Below, piece by piece: positions 1 to 8,662 of a DNA stretch of 44,110 nucleotides. This stretch comes from Nitrosomonas sp. (lineage in GTDB: Bacteria > Pseudomonadota > Gammaproteobacteria > Burkholderiales > Nitrosomonadaceae), in NCBI GenBank assembly GCA_021774055.1, contig JAJFJL010000076.1:1-44110 (forward strand), in the 5' to 3' direction. Under the pieces are notes generated by a model. It was not told the DNA's origin. It made no database searches and saw only the letters and a program-made list of their open reading frames with translations. The number at the start of each line of letters is the position of its first letter. Positions within the stretch are counted from its first letter, which is position 1. A program made the position numbers and the translations under genes.

Positions 1-215
1 TTTTTTTGGTTGCCTATGTGAATCGGCAACAGCCCATAATAACTCAATCTGTTATTAAAAGTTTTATTCTACTAAACTTTTTTCAGGTATATATAAGAAT
101 ACTTGTGTGCTAAAAATACTTTATCTGATAATTTTTACAGGTTTCTGGTTAAGCTGAACTTGGTATTGCAGGATCTAGGTGTAATTATATTATCACCAGG
201 ATCCGGCAAGATTCT

Positions 216-1028
216 TTATATGATATTAACCGTTACATTAGTATCAATTGTAATGGTGCCAATTAGGCCTATGCCTGCATCAGCGGCAGTAAATTCATAT
301 ACATGGGTAATACCAACTTCAGCCCAGGTACCAACTTGACCATTGGAGCTATTATCTAAGTTAATGATATCTCCTGTTGTACCATTTATTGTCAGGGTGT
401 CAGCTATAGTTTGTGTTTCATTTAGATTAAGTAAGTCAGTGATATTAAAACTCAAAGTACTATTGCCGCTATCATTGGCCAAATCAATAACTTCAATACT
501 GTTAAGTTTGCTATCAGCATTTGTTCTTAAGTCCAAATTTAATGCGCTATCAAAACGCAGGGTATCAGTACCGGTACCACCATCCAGTGAAGCAAAAGTT
601 AGATCGGAAATCGCCAGGACATCATCACCTTCGCCACCACGTAATACATCCTCGCCACCGTTCCCGATTAAAATATCTGCACCCCTACCAGCTACTAGTT
701 GATTGGCACTGCTGTCACCGGTTAGCGTATCGGCGTTGTTAGTACCTATAGTTGCGGAACTACCCTGGACTCCGAAGATTACAAAGCTGGCTCCACTAAA
801 GCTGCCATTGGGGCTATCACCGGATGCCCCAACAATTAAATCAGCCAGCCCATCGCCATTCACATCACCGGCATTGCTCACCGATCCGCCACTGGAGTCA
901 TTCTGACTCACGCCGTTAATCACAAAGCCACCAGTTCCGCCTTCTATAGTTGAGAGTTCTACTACGCCAGTATCTGTTTTACCAAATACCTCAAAGCTGG
1001 CTTTCCGGTGTGCTTCTGACAGAACCAA
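216..1028 (-). pseudogene. RTX / FG-GAP repeat protein, 3' fragment
   Basis: The fragment encodes about 265 residues of a large secreted or surface repeat protein. Near the N-terminus is an FG-GAP beta-propeller blade with a calcium loop (GDVNGDGLADLIVGA). It is followed by RTX nonapeptide repeats (GRGADILIGNGGEDVLRGGEGDD), which bind calcium after type I secretion. A beta-rich tail ends in NVTVNII. No plausible ATG exists: the longest frame opens at a TTG with no ribosome site, and the first residues (about SEAHRK) do not fit the FG-GAP repeat, so the 5' part is missing and sequence breaks at about 1000-1028 against an unrelated plus-strand remnant. Family members are usually far longer. An adhesin or haemolysin-like origin is likely. 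Function of the fragment is doubtful. Confidence 0.75.
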
Positions 1029-1346
1029 CCGATTCTCTCTTGGGTTACTGGTTTAATATTGCTCCAATATTTATGGTATTTTTAGAGCATTTAAAGCAAA
1101 GTGCTGCACGTGACGCGTATCTTAATGCGATAGATGCTCAGATTGAGAGTTCTTATATGCAGGCTACTTTAGATGGTGAGCCAGCTAAAAAAAACCGAGG
1201 GCTTTGTAGTGTGGGGGATTTCTGATGTGTCGCCAAAAAAACGTCGTATGATGGTTGATATGATGCGAAGAGGGGAAAGTGAGGATGGTTCTGAGGAGAT
1301 TAAAAAAACTGGGCAAGAACAATCAAAAGAAAATAATCAACCTTAA
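1029..1346 (+). pseudogene. Frameshifted remnant of an unidentified gene
   Basis: From just after the RTX junction the plus strand reads as protein (LLGYWFNIAPIFMVFLEHLKQS...IDAQIESSYMQATLDGEPAKK) up to a run of eight A at 1187-1194, then stops at 1225. If one A is removed, the frame continues as TEGFVVWGISDVSPKKRRMMVD and a charged tail ending QSKENNQP, with a stop at 1344-1346. The two halves therefore look like one gene split by a +1 slip in a homopolymer. The 5' end is missing. I do not recognise the family; the charged tail and aromatic-rich N-terminal segment do not decide it. A slippage-programmed frameshift is possible but less likely than decay or a sequencing error. Confidence 0.5.
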
Positions 1347-1352
1347 TAAACA

Positions 1353-1420
1353 CACCCCTGATATTTAAATCATGGGTGCATCACCTTTTACGGTCATCGG
1401 CTCTTCAGCCTGTACCGTAA
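1353..1420. terminator. Two hairpins after the remnant
   Basis: CACCC (1353-1357) pairs with GGGTG (1374-1378). A second, stronger hairpin has a 7-bp stem TTACGGT/ACCGTAA (1388-1394 with 1414-1420) and an inner 4-bp stem GGCT/AGCC closed by CTTC. There is no clear T-run, so this is a terminator-like structure between the remnant and the parDE operon, not a proven terminator. Confidence 0.4.
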
Positions 1421-1480
1421 TTAATCATTACATGAATTTATTATATTCTCAAGAATAATCATTCTTAATTATTATCTTGA

Positions 1481-1510
1481 TATATTAACTATTATATAAT
1501 AGTTAATATA
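1481..1510. promoter_or_regulatory. 30-bp perfect palindrome upstream of parD (likely operator)
   Basis: Positions 1481-1495 are the exact reverse complement of 1496-1510, with no spacer. The palindrome lies 26 bases before the parD start, where ribbon-helix-helix antitoxins such as ParD bind to repress their own operon. It is very AT-rich and probably overlaps the -10 region. A second smaller dyad, AAGAAT/ATTCTT, lies at 1451-1466. Confidence 0.6.
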
Positions 1511-1535
1511 ATTCATGATTAAGTGAGGTTTGACA

Positions 1536-1826
1536 ATGACAGAAACAAATAAACCTATGAGTTTTGCTCTTGGTGAACATGATCGTTCTTTTATCGTTGA
1601 TATGGTACACAATGGTCGTTTTGGGAATCGTACAGAAGTTGTACGTTCCGCTTTACGTTTGTTACAAGATTATGAGAATAATCAAAAAACTGAACGCTTA
1701 CGTAATATGATTGCAGAAGGTTTATCCGATGTTTCGGCTGGTCGTGTAACGCAATATGCCAGTGCTGATGATATGGCAAGTAATATTATCAACCGAGGAA
1801 TGGCAAAATTAGAAAATACAAAGTAA
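1536..1826 (+). CDS. parD: ParD-type antitoxin
   Basis: This 96-residue ribbon-helix-helix antitoxin is the first gene of a type II toxin-antitoxin operon. It would neutralise the ParE gyrase poison encoded next and repress the operon as a dimer. The N-terminal half has the ParD pattern (MSFALGEHDRSFIVDMVHNGRFGNRTEVVRSALRLLQ), where the short beta-strand contacts DNA and the two helices dimerise; the C-terminal half (GLSDVSAGR and beyond) is the toxin-binding tail. The ATG at 1536 is preferred over the TTG at 1530 because GTGAGG lies seven bases before it. It overlaps parE by 19 bases. Confidence 0.88.
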   Translation: MTETNKPMSFALGEHDRSFIVDMVHNGRFGNRTEVVRSALRLLQDYENNQKTERLRNMIAEGLSDVSAGRVTQYASADDMASNIINRGMAKLENTK

Positions 1827-2116
1827 TTATTACGCAAACAGCAGATGCAGATTTAGATAATATATTCCAATATATTGCACAAGATGATGTGGAAGCTGCC
1901 AAAAGTTTTGTACAGGATTTAACCGCTAAAATATATCATTTAGCAGAAATTGGTGTAACAGGTTCTTCAAGAAGCTGGATTGATCCAGATTTAAGAGCCT
2001 TTCCTTATCGTGATCGATGTTTTTATTTTACGATAAAGGAAGATAAGCTTATTTTGTTGCGTGTTATTAGTGGGTCACAAAATATAGATCAACAAGATTT
2101 TTCTCCTTTAGGATAG
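1808..2116 (+). CDS. parE: ParE-type toxin, apparent ATT start
   Basis: This 102-residue RelE/ParE-superfamily toxin is a predicted gyrase inhibitor. Its sequence from RKYKVIITQTADADLDNIFQYIAQDD through VEAAKSFVQDLTAKI to LRAFPYRDRCFYFTIKEDKLILLRVISGSQ covers the whole fold. No ATG is available: the frame is closed by a TAA at 1781, and the only start-like codons are ATT at 1808 and GTG at 1889. Starting at GTG would delete the first strand and helix. ATT 1808 has AGGAA (1796-1800) seven bases before it and gives the normal length, overlapping parD by 19 bases, so translational coupling with a weak start is likely. That would also keep toxin output low. Confidence 0.82.
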   Translation: MRKYKVIITQTADADLDNIFQYIAQDDVEAAKSFVQDLTAKIYHLAEIGVTGSSRSWIDPDLRAFPYRDRCFYFTIKEDKLILLRVISGSQNIDQQDFSPLG

Positions 2117-2174
2117 AGACTACCTTCTTTCTCGCTTAATCCCATCATCTTTTTATAGATACTTTGGGGAGTTT

Positions 2175-2236
2175 GAGGGGCAAAGCCCCTCATTAAACAA
2201 TAGTTTCAGTGCGCAGCACTGCACTTTTAGTTTTTT
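2175..2236 (+). terminator. Terminator after parDE
   Basis: A 7-bp GC-rich hairpin GAGGGGC/GCCCCTC with a 3-base loop (2175-2191) is followed by a second hairpin AGTGC/GCACT (2208-2220) and then T-rich sequence including TTTTTT near 2231-2236. It can serve parDE and, in the other direction, the minus-strand ORF ending at 2257. Confidence 0.55.
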
Positions 2237-2256
2237 CTGTCATTTACTCAATATTG

Positions 2257-2514
2257 CTAGCTTTCTTCTTCTCCCAAGCGAGTTTGAGTAATTGATTCAA
2301 TGATAGGCTGGTCAGCTGCTACTTTAGTATCAAGAAACGCTTCTTGTATGTAACGGACACGTTCATCTTGAAGTTTTTCACGTAAATTATAGAGGTTTCT
2401 GCCTTTTATGGTAAAAACTGAATTTTGATAAATTAGTGAGATTTTCTCATTACCGCTATATTCAATGGTGGTTATATAGCTGTAATGGATAATACAACCA
2501 GTATTATCGCACAT
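2257..2514 (-). pseudogene. Small ORF truncated at its 5' end by an IS
   Basis: The frame codes for about 85 residues (IHYSYITTIEYSGNEKISLIYQNSVFTIKGRNLYNLREKLQDERVRYIQEAF...), alternating beta-strands followed by a helix and an acidic tail ending GEEES. The first codons (2508-2514) lie inside the terminal repeat of the IS1634-type element, so the ATG is supplied by the IS end and the native N-terminus is lost. I do not recognise the family. The pattern IxxVxYxxxExIxLxFxxxxxxIxGxxLxxL is shared in my memory with small proteins on plasmids and integrative elements, but this is not firm. Confidence 0.4.
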
Positions 2515-4245
2515 TGAGCGGCTATGCCCTCAGGAAAAATGATTTAAAATATATGACAAATTACAACTCTTAAATATAGAAAAAATATCTCAAGAAAATA
2601 ATGGTACGGATTACACAATAGAACGTTTAGATCACTTAGGCATAATATCTGGAGTTATAAAAGATCTGAAGATAGTTGAATTAATTAACGAAAAGTTAGG
2701 TTCTTATGAAGGTGAAACCTTATCTGCCGGCGAAACTGTAGCAGGCATGATTATCAATGGACTAGGGTTTTCTAACAAACCATTGTCTTTAACGCCATTA
2801 TTTTTCAAGAACTGTCCTTTATCATTATTATTTCATGAGGGTGTTAAAGCTGATGATTTTAATCGTTTTAAATTAGGTAGAGTTTTAGATCGATGCTCTG
2901 ATTACGGCACAGAACTATTCTTTAGTGAGATTTCATCTGACGTTTGTTATCAAGAAAAGGTGGACACCCGCTTTAATAATCTTGACACTACAAGTTTTAC
3001 AGTCTCTGGCAGTTATTTATCTAAGGCTGGTGAAGATATAGTTGAAGTTACATACGGCCATTCTAAGGCTCACCGTCCTGATTTAAAACAAGTAATGTTA
3101 GAGATGATGATTTCTCAAGATGGAGGCATTCCATTAATAGGAAAAGCATTGGATGGTAATGCCTCAGATAACACAGTGTTTAAAGAGAGAAGCGAAAAGC
3201 TAATAGAAAGTTTTAAAGAATCTGAAGAAATACATTATGTTATCGCTGACTGTAAACTATACACAAAGAAAAATGCTGTTAATCTACAAAAATTAAACTT
3301 TATAACTAGAATTCCTAGCAATATCAAGCATGTTAGCACCATAGTTGACCAAGCTATTTCTGGCCCAGAAGATTGGGAAATTTTAACTGATGGTCGGAAG
3401 ATGAAAACCTTTAACGTTGAACATTACGAAATTAAACAGCGTTGGCATGTAATTTCATCAGAAACTTCACGACAACAGGCAATAAAGCGAATTAACAAAC
3501 ATGTCACCAATGAATCAGAAGCTATTGAGAAACAACTACTTCATTTGCAAGCTAAAAGATTTTATTGTGCTGATGATGCTACATTAGCAGCGCAAAATTT
3601 AGCAAAAAAATGGAAACGTCATGCTATAGGCAATATCAATATAGCTGAACATGCCAGCTATGAAAGTAAAGGTCGACCTAAAAAAGATCAAAAGCCATCC
3701 AAAATCACCTATCAAGTTATCGTAACTGCCGAGCAAGACAGGAATAAAATAAACCGACTAAAAGAAAAAGAAGGTCACTACATTGTTGGTAGCAATACAG
3801 ATCAAGAAAAACTTAGTGACCAAGAGGTTGTACAAGCCTACAAAGATCAAAATAAAGTTGAGGGAAGATTTCGTTTTCTTAAAGATCCACTGTTCTTTGC
3901 ATCCTCGCTATTTGTTAAAAAACCTAACCGCATCATGGCATTATTAATGGTAATGCTATTATCTTTGCTAGTTTATGGTATTGCTGAAAGACGCATGCGA
4001 ACATCTTTAAAAGAGCAAAAAGAAACGCTGCCAAACCAGATTAATCAAGCAACAAAGACCCCGACTTTGCGCTGGGTGTTTCAATTGCTGACCGGCATTA
4101 ATTATTTAAAAATATCTACAGAGAAACAAACTCATAGACTAATTGAAGGGCTTACATCTTTACGAAAAAAGATAGTGTCACTTTTTGGCTCAACTGTGGC
4201 TAAAATATATCAATTTTCTTATGGGTAATGCCCGCTCAATGTGCG
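2508..4245 (+). mobile_element. IS1634-type insertion sequence
   Basis: Imperfect terminal inverted repeats bound this element: CGCACATTGAGCGG at 2508-2521 matches the reverse complement of 4232-4245, and similarity continues inward for roughly 30 bases (a GCCCTCAGGAAAA-like stretch against its partner ending at 4214). Length is about 1.74 kb with one transposase, as expected for the family. Flanking bases (AGTATTAT on the left, GATGTGCA on the right) show no target duplication. The left flank is a truncated ORF and the right flank a different transposase's tail, so the two sides probably did not start out adjacent. Confidence 0.75.
2552..4228 (+). CDS. IS1634-family transposase, start codon disrupted
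   Basis: This is a DDE transposase with the family's N-terminal domain (ERLDHLGIISGVIKDLKIVELINEKLG...GETVAGMIINGLGFSNKPLSL) and an RNase H-like core: first D in LDTTSF, second in YVIADCKLY, and E in KVEGRFRFLKDPLF. The conserved N-terminal domain begins well before the first in-frame ATG (2747). The frame is open from 2543 but has no ATG/GTG/TTG before 2747. An ATG at 2553 sits one base out of frame, and adding one base there would give M-D-K-L-Q-L-L-N and join the frame. So the copy has probably lost one base near its start, or uses an unusual start. Likely inactive or weakly active. Confidence 0.8.
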   Translation, partial: YDKLQLLNIEKISQENNGTDYTIERLDHLGIISGVIKDLKIVELINEKLGSYEGETLSAGETVAGMIINGLGFSNKPLSLTPLFFKNCPLSLLFHEGVKADDFNRFKLGRVLDRCSDYGTELFFSEISSDVCYQEKVDTRFNNLDTTSFTVSGSYLSKAGEDIVEVTYGHSKAHRPDLKQVMLEMMISQDGGIPLIGKALDGNASDNTVFKERSEKLIESFKESEEIHYVIADCKLYTKKNAVNLQKLNFITRIPSNIKHVSTIVDQAISGPEDWEILTDGRKMKTFNVEHYEIKQRWHVISSETSRQQAIKRINKHVTNESEAIEKQLLHLQAKRFYCADDATLAAQNLAKKWKRHAIGNINIAEHASYESKGRPKKDQKPSKITYQVIVTAEQDRNKINRLKEKEGHYIVGSNTDQEKLSDQEVVQAYKDQNKVEGRFRFLKDPLFFASSLFVKKPNRIMALLMVMLLSLLVYGIAERRMRTSLKEQKETLPNQINQATKTPTLRWVFQLLTGINYLKISTEKQTHRLIEGLTSLRKKIVSLFGSTVAKIYQFSYG

Positions 4246-4673
4246 GATGTGCAAAGGTATTACTGTTTAGTGACGACCTATCACTTGTCAGTGAAACATT
4301 GATTGATTACTACTCTCTCAGATTTCAAATTGAGTTTAATTTTAGCGATGCCAAACAATATTGGGGTCTGGAAGATTTTATGAATGTCAAAGAAACTCAG
4401 GTAAACAATACAGCTAACTTATCCTTGTTCATGGTGACCTTTTCACAGCTTTTGTTGGCAAAAACAGAGGGGATAAATAAGGGAAGTATGCTGGATTTGA
4501 AAACTACCTTTAGAGCGCAAAAATACACGCGTCGGATTATTAATTCTCTTGGAAAAAATAGTGAGGCGTTTTTAATTGATGACCGCATCTTCCAAGCCGC
4601 GGAAATCGGTAGAATTCATGCGAAAACAGCATTAGTTTTGGCGATGGTATTGGTGTGCTTATTCTTTATATAA
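4246..4673 (+). pseudogene. C-terminal fragment of a second DDE transposase
   Basis: Directly after the IS right end the frame reads CAKVLLFSDDLSLVSETLIDYYSLRFQIEFNFSDAKQYWGLEDFMNVKE, the C-terminal catalytic block of an IS4/IS701-like DDE transposase; the E of the triad is in RFQIEFNF. The 5' two thirds, including both D residues, are gone. The frame runs on to 4673 with a hydrophobic, atypical end (ALVLAMVLVCLFFI), overlapping the 3' end of the glycosyltransferase gene. It is a relic of an older insertion, cut by or joined to the IS1634-type element. Confidence 0.65.
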
Positions 4674-5945
4674 TTCAGTCATTCTATTAAATTCTTCGAT
4701 CTTTTTTGCCGTTGGAGGTGGGCATTTACCATGTGCTAGATCACGAATTAAATCAAGATGTAAATTCATCACCTTATCAAGAGAGTAACGCTTAATGATG
4801 GTTTTGCGCGCTGCTTTACGAATGGATAACATTCTATTGTCACTGGCAAAAACTTCATCAACGCAATCGGCTATTTGTTTAGGTTTGAAGAAATCCACCA
4901 GTAAACCATTATATCCGTCACGAATTACTTCGCGAACAGGTTCAGTATTTGAAGCAATCAGTAAGCATTCAGATGCCATCGCCTCCATCATTGACCATGA
5001 AAGCACGAATGGTACAGTCAGATAAATATGAGCACTGGAGATCTTCATTACTAATTTCATTTCGTCATAAGGTAGATAACCTAAAAAATGAAAGCGTTTC
5101 ATATCAAGCTGATCGCCCAGTTCATCCATGATCATCTTGCGGTAAGTTTGTCCTTTGGGAAGTTTTTTACTATAGCTAATCTCATCGCTACCAACCATAA
5201 TAATATGGCAATTTGGGCGGTGTTTCTGAATTTCTACCGCAGCTCTCATAAATTGAGGAAAGCCACGATAAGGCTCAAAATTGCGTGAGATATAAGTCAC
5301 CACCTCATCACTTTTTTGTAGGTTGATTCCATTTGGTAGGTTTATACCGCGCCCCTTACTAGGCTGCACGTCAGACGTATCAATACCATCATGCAGCACA
5401 GAGATTTTAGGCCAGAATATATCGGGGTGAAGGTTGCGTTGAAAAAATGTCTGACTGATTGCCCAATCACAATATGTCAGATTAAATAAATGTATAGCAT
5501 TACGAGTTTTAGTGCGGCATTGGTTATCTGCCGTTGGTTCTTTACCATCAAGAAAACCAACATCCCCGCCCTTACTCTTATAATAAAATTCCATTAATGC
5601 TAGAACTTTACTATCAGGGTAGATTTCCTTGAGGTATAAACCATCACCCCAACCAAGGTGAGCAACAATTACGTCAGGAATAAATCCTTTATTTCTAAGT
5701 ATATTGCAAGTTCTCCATACTTCCTGTGATGCAAAAACAGCTTTTTCAAATGGGATTAAATAACGATGAGTTTTAGGTTCAGGTTCACGCAAAACAGTAT
5801 ATTCCACCTTACGTACATTTGGAATTTCAGTCTGTGATTTTGGTTTGGTTAAGAATACCACCTCATTAGATCGGTCTTCCGCCAGAATCCGCACCAAATG
5901 CTTATATTGCCCTGGCATATTGGGATGTATAAATAAAATACGCAT
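4659..5945 (-). CDS. GT4-family glycosyltransferase
   Basis: This 428-residue protein transfers a sugar from a nucleotide-sugar in cell-surface polysaccharide or glycoconjugate synthesis; the acceptor cannot be read. The N-terminal Rossmann domain starts MRILFIHPNMPGQYKHL. The stretch HLGWGDGLYLKEIYPDSKVLALMEFYYKSKGGDVGF is characteristic of the Glyco_trans_4_3 type N-domain. The C-terminal GT-B half has HDGIDTSDVQPSKG, VTYISRNFEPYRGFPQFMRA, and the sugar-nucleotide EX7E-type motif in SMMEAMASECLLIASNTEPVREVI. Length is normal and both ends look intact. It stands alone between two insertion sequences, separated from any partner pathway genes. Confidence 0.88.
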   Translation of the reverse strand: MRILFIHPNMPGQYKHLVRILAEDRSNEVVFLTKPKSQTEIPNVRKVEYTVLREPEPKTHRYLIPFEKAVFASQEVWRTCNILRNKGFIPDVIVAHLGWGDGLYLKEIYPDSKVLALMEFYYKSKGGDVGFLDGKEPTADNQCRTKTRNAIHLFNLTYCDWAISQTFFQRNLHPDIFWPKISVLHDGIDTSDVQPSKGRGINLPNGINLQKSDEVVTYISRNFEPYRGFPQFMRAAVEIQKHRPNCHIIMVGSDEISYSKKLPKGQTYRKMIMDELGDQLDMKRFHFLGYLPYDEMKLVMKISSAHIYLTVPFVLSWSMMEAMASECLLIASNTEPVREVIRDGYNGLLVDFFKPKQIADCVDEVFASDNRMLSIRKAARKTIIKRYSLDKVMNLHLDLIRDLAHGKCPPPTAKKIEEFNRMTELYKE

Positions 5946-6187
5946 AATTTATTTTATGATATTTTTCGCTATTTGTAATGAACACATAAACATAAAATAT
6001 ACTATAGGTAAAAACTGAACTCTGATAACAATACCTTCGCCAATTAGCATTGAAAATTTTAAGTGTTAAAAGATGAAAGAAGGTCAGAAAAGGTAGAATG
6101 TGGAGTTCATCAAAACATCCTGTCAATGGCCAAAACAATTGAGCCAGTTTTGGCCATTAATTTTGAGCCACTTTTCCAGGGAAATTG

Positions 6188-6928
6188 TTAGTTATTAAGT
6201 TTAGATTTCAGTCTATAGCTTTCACCTCCGAGCATGAAAATGTGTGAATGATGTATTAGTCTGTCCACAATCGGAACAGCTACATTGTTGTCGAAAAAGA
6301 ATTCTCCCCAATTAGTAAATTCTTTGTTGGTTGTCAGGATAATTGAGCGGTATTCATACATTGCATTAATCAGTTGGAACAGGTTGTGCATGCCTTTTTT
6401 ATTCATAGGCAGGTAACCTAGTTCATCAATGATCAATACGTCGAATTTAATTAGCTGGTTGATTTTCTTTTTTAATTCACCTTTTAGTTCAGCTAATTCT
6501 AATACTTCCATGAGACTTAATGCCGTGTTGAAGCTGACTTTATAGCCGGCATCAATTGCTTTAAGCCCTAACCCAATAGCTAAGTGTGTTTTACCCACAC
6601 CTGGCGGCCCAATAAATACTACGTTGCTTCGGTTATCAATAAAGTTGAAGTCGCAAAGGCTATTTACCTCACGCTTACTGATCGTAGTCTGAAAACGGTA
6701 GTCAAATTCTTCCAGACTTTTATGTAAGGGAAATCCAGAACGCCGCCTATTTTGTTCAATACGTTTGCTATTGCGCTGATTTTCTTCATATTCAATTAAA
6801 CTTTGTGCAAAGTGCAGGTATGAGCTTTCATTTTTTTCAGCCTCAACCAGCAAAGGTTCAAGGTGCTCTGCAATACCTGATAAACGTAAGCTATGATATT
6901 TCTGTGCGACCTGATTAATTGATGACAT
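6188..6928 (-). CDS. istB: IstB-like ATP-binding protein of IS21
   Basis: This 246-residue AAA+ ATPase helps IstA choose target DNA and stimulates its integrase activity. Walker A is GPPGVGKT, Walker B VLIIDELGYLP, and sensor TTNKEF. An N-terminal helical domain (YHSLRLSGIAEHLEPLLVEAEKNESSYLHFAQSLIEYE) is typical. The ATG at 6928 is chosen over 6970 because GGAGAG lies just before it and the protein then begins MSSINQVAQKYHSLRLSGIAEHL, as in relatives. It overlaps the istA stop by 14 bases, so translation is coupled. Confidence 0.92.
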   Translation of the reverse strand: MSSINQVAQKYHSLRLSGIAEHLEPLLVEAEKNESSYLHFAQSLIEYEENQRNSKRIEQNRRRSGFPLHKSLEEFDYRFQTTISKREVNSLCDFNFIDNRSNVVFIGPPGVGKTHLAIGLGLKAIDAGYKVSFNTALSLMEVLELAELKGELKKKINQLIKFDVLIIDELGYLPMNKKGMHNLFQLINAMYEYRSIILTTNKEFTNWGEFFFDNNVAVPIVDRLIHHSHIFMLGGESYRLKSKLNN

Positions 6929-8477
6929 AGTTCTCTCCTTGGCCACTAGACTGGCTATTGAGAGCGCCATAATGAGCTAATGCATCATTACCCTGGTCAA
7001 TTTGTTGAGGTGTATTTTGTTGCGCCTGTAACTCATTATCTCTATTTGGATTTTGCTGAAAAGCTGCTAGGCGATCTCTTAATCCTGTTGCAGTTAAGCG
7101 TGGTGTATTTATCAGGCGTGATAATAGTTCTGGCTCAATCGCTCCATGTTGTTTGCAGTGTGCAATTAATACTTTCTTGGAACCAACTAGCTGATCTTTG
7201 TATATTTTTGGTGAGGTTGCCTTTAGTAAGGCACATAATGCTTTGCTGTTTTCTGGTTGCCCCAGGCAGTTCAAAATATCTGTTTCTAGGGTTTCAATAT
7301 GTTGTGATTTATCTCGATAATGATCTCTATTTTTAATTACTTGACCTTTTTCATGGCTAATTGTGTGTTCAGCAATAACTTCACTTGTGGCTAAGTCACT
7401 AATCAATAACTGACCTTGCTTATTTGTTACGCCAACACGTGTACGCTGATAGTTCATTGGCACGGAGTATTTATTGGCTTGCCAAGAAATAAGCCCAGTT
7501 TTATCTGCTTTACGAGTAATAACTGCATCAATTGAAGAGGTGCTGATGCAAGATGGTGTCAGGTAAGGCAACATATGAGCTTGTTCTTCTTGCTCATAGT
7601 GCTCTCTTGGTTTCTTTGCAGTACTACCATGAAGTCGTTGATTAGCAATATTATCTAGCCATTCTGAGAAATATTGTTCTAGGTCATGCCAGCTAGTAAA
7701 GCTTTCACCATAAAGACCATTATTCTTGGCGTATTTTACCCCTGCCTCGACCTTACCTTTACTTTCAGGATCATAGCCCTCACAGGCATGAATGCGAAAA
7801 CCAGCAGCTGTTGCATATTGATGAAAACGCTGATTAAGATTTAATTCCCTAAAGGTTTCACTGATGACCACTAGTTTAGTTTGGTCATATACGCATTCTT
7901 GAGGCATCCCGCCAAAATAGCGAAAAGCTGTATCATGTTGTTTAATTAGCATTTCAGTGTTAATCGGTGCAGCTGATAACGAAACATGCATCAAACGAGA
8001 ATAGGACAACACAAAGACCATTAAATAGATGGTAGTTTCAACACCGTTAATCATCACTCCACGAAGTTCTCCACCATCAACCTGACATTGTTCACCTGGC
8101 ACCATATCAATAACAGGCTCGTAGTAACGCGCTTGTTTAAAACTGACTTCTTGTTTTAACACTTGAATATAACGTCTTACAGACCGATTTGAGACGCTCA
8201 GGGTATTAACTTTAGCTTTCAGTTTACGCAATACCTTAACCGCTGACAGCCCTGGATAAGTTTGTAATAACTGAATAATATAAGCACGATATTCATCCAA
8301 CTTCTTAGCTCTATCTGTATCAGATAATAACTTAGTAATATCAGGTTCTGACATACCTAGATATTTACTAACGGTATTGCGTGAAATTTTTAATTCCCTG
8401 GCTATCTGGCGCTCTGATAAACCATTGCCATTATCATGTAACCCTTTAACTTGATGAATCACGATCCACTCCTTCAT
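6915..8477 (-). CDS. istA: IstA transposase of IS21
   Basis: This 520-residue transposase cuts and joins the element's ends. It has an N-terminal helix-turn-helix (GLSERQIARELKISRNTVSKYLG) and an rve-type core. The D,D,E residues appear in GEQCQVDGGELRG, ECVYDQTKLVV and GYDPESKGKVEAGVKYAKNN. The C-terminal beta domain (NKYSVPMNYQRTRVGVT) is the usual Mu-transposase-type end-binding region. No internal stops, so it may be active. Confidence 0.93.
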   Translation of the reverse strand: MKEWIVIHQVKGLHDNGNGLSERQIARELKISRNTVSKYLGMSEPDITKLLSDTDRAKKLDEYRAYIIQLLQTYPGLSAVKVLRKLKAKVNTLSVSNRSVRRYIQVLKQEVSFKQARYYEPVIDMVPGEQCQVDGGELRGVMINGVETTIYLMVFVLSYSRLMHVSLSAAPINTEMLIKQHDTAFRYFGGMPQECVYDQTKLVVISETFRELNLNQRFHQYATAAGFRIHACEGYDPESKGKVEAGVKYAKNNGLYGESFTSWHDLEQYFSEWLDNIANQRLHGSTAKKPREHYEQEEQAHMLPYLTPSCISTSSIDAVITRKADKTGLISWQANKYSVPMNYQRTRVGVTNKQGQLLISDLATSEVIAEHTISHEKGQVIKNRDHYRDKSQHIETLETDILNCLGQPENSKALCALLKATSPKIYKDQLVGSKKVLIAHCKQHGAIEPELLSRLINTPRLTATGLRDRLAAFQQNPNRDNELQAQQNTPQQIDQGNDALAHYGALNSQSSGQGENYVIN

Positions 8478-8662
8478 AACATTCCCTGTGAGTAAAAAAG
8501 GGAACTGTTACAGCTTTAGTATTAAAAATAAAGTCTGGAAAAGTGGCTCAATATTAATGGCCAATTTTGGCTCAGTTTAACTGGCCATTAACAGCATTTT
8601 TTGTTGTCATGATATTCTTTTGATTGGCTAATTGATGAGGCTTCCTCTCTCTCATCTACATA

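Larger units (their letters stand above)
6121..8593 (-). mobile_element. IS21-family insertion sequence (complete)
   Basis: The element is about 2.47 kb, with istA and istB and long imperfect inverted repeats: 6121-6178 matches the reverse complement of 8536-8593 over roughly 58 bases. Both ends start TGT(C/T)AATGGCC. Within each end the units GGCCATTAA and TGAGCCA recur, giving the multiple IstA-binding repeats typical of IS21. I see no 4-8 bp target duplication (AACATCC to the left, GCATTTT to the right), so the copy may result from recombination or the flanks have changed. Confidence 0.88.

Noticed and set aside
103-906. Plus-strand reading frames opposite the RTX gene
   Set aside because: They are low-complexity mirror frames of a repeat-coding gene; the minus strand has clear FG-GAP and RTX motifs.
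2508-4245. Target duplication around the IS1634-type element
   Set aside because: Flanks differ and derive from two unrelated gene fragments.
5902-6138. Small membrane protein upstream of the glycosyltransferase
   Set aside because: The frame overlaps the glycosyltransferase start and the IS21 end, and has no start signals.
6121-8593. Recent IS21 insertion with target duplication
   Set aside because: The bases on the two sides do not match over 4-8 bp.
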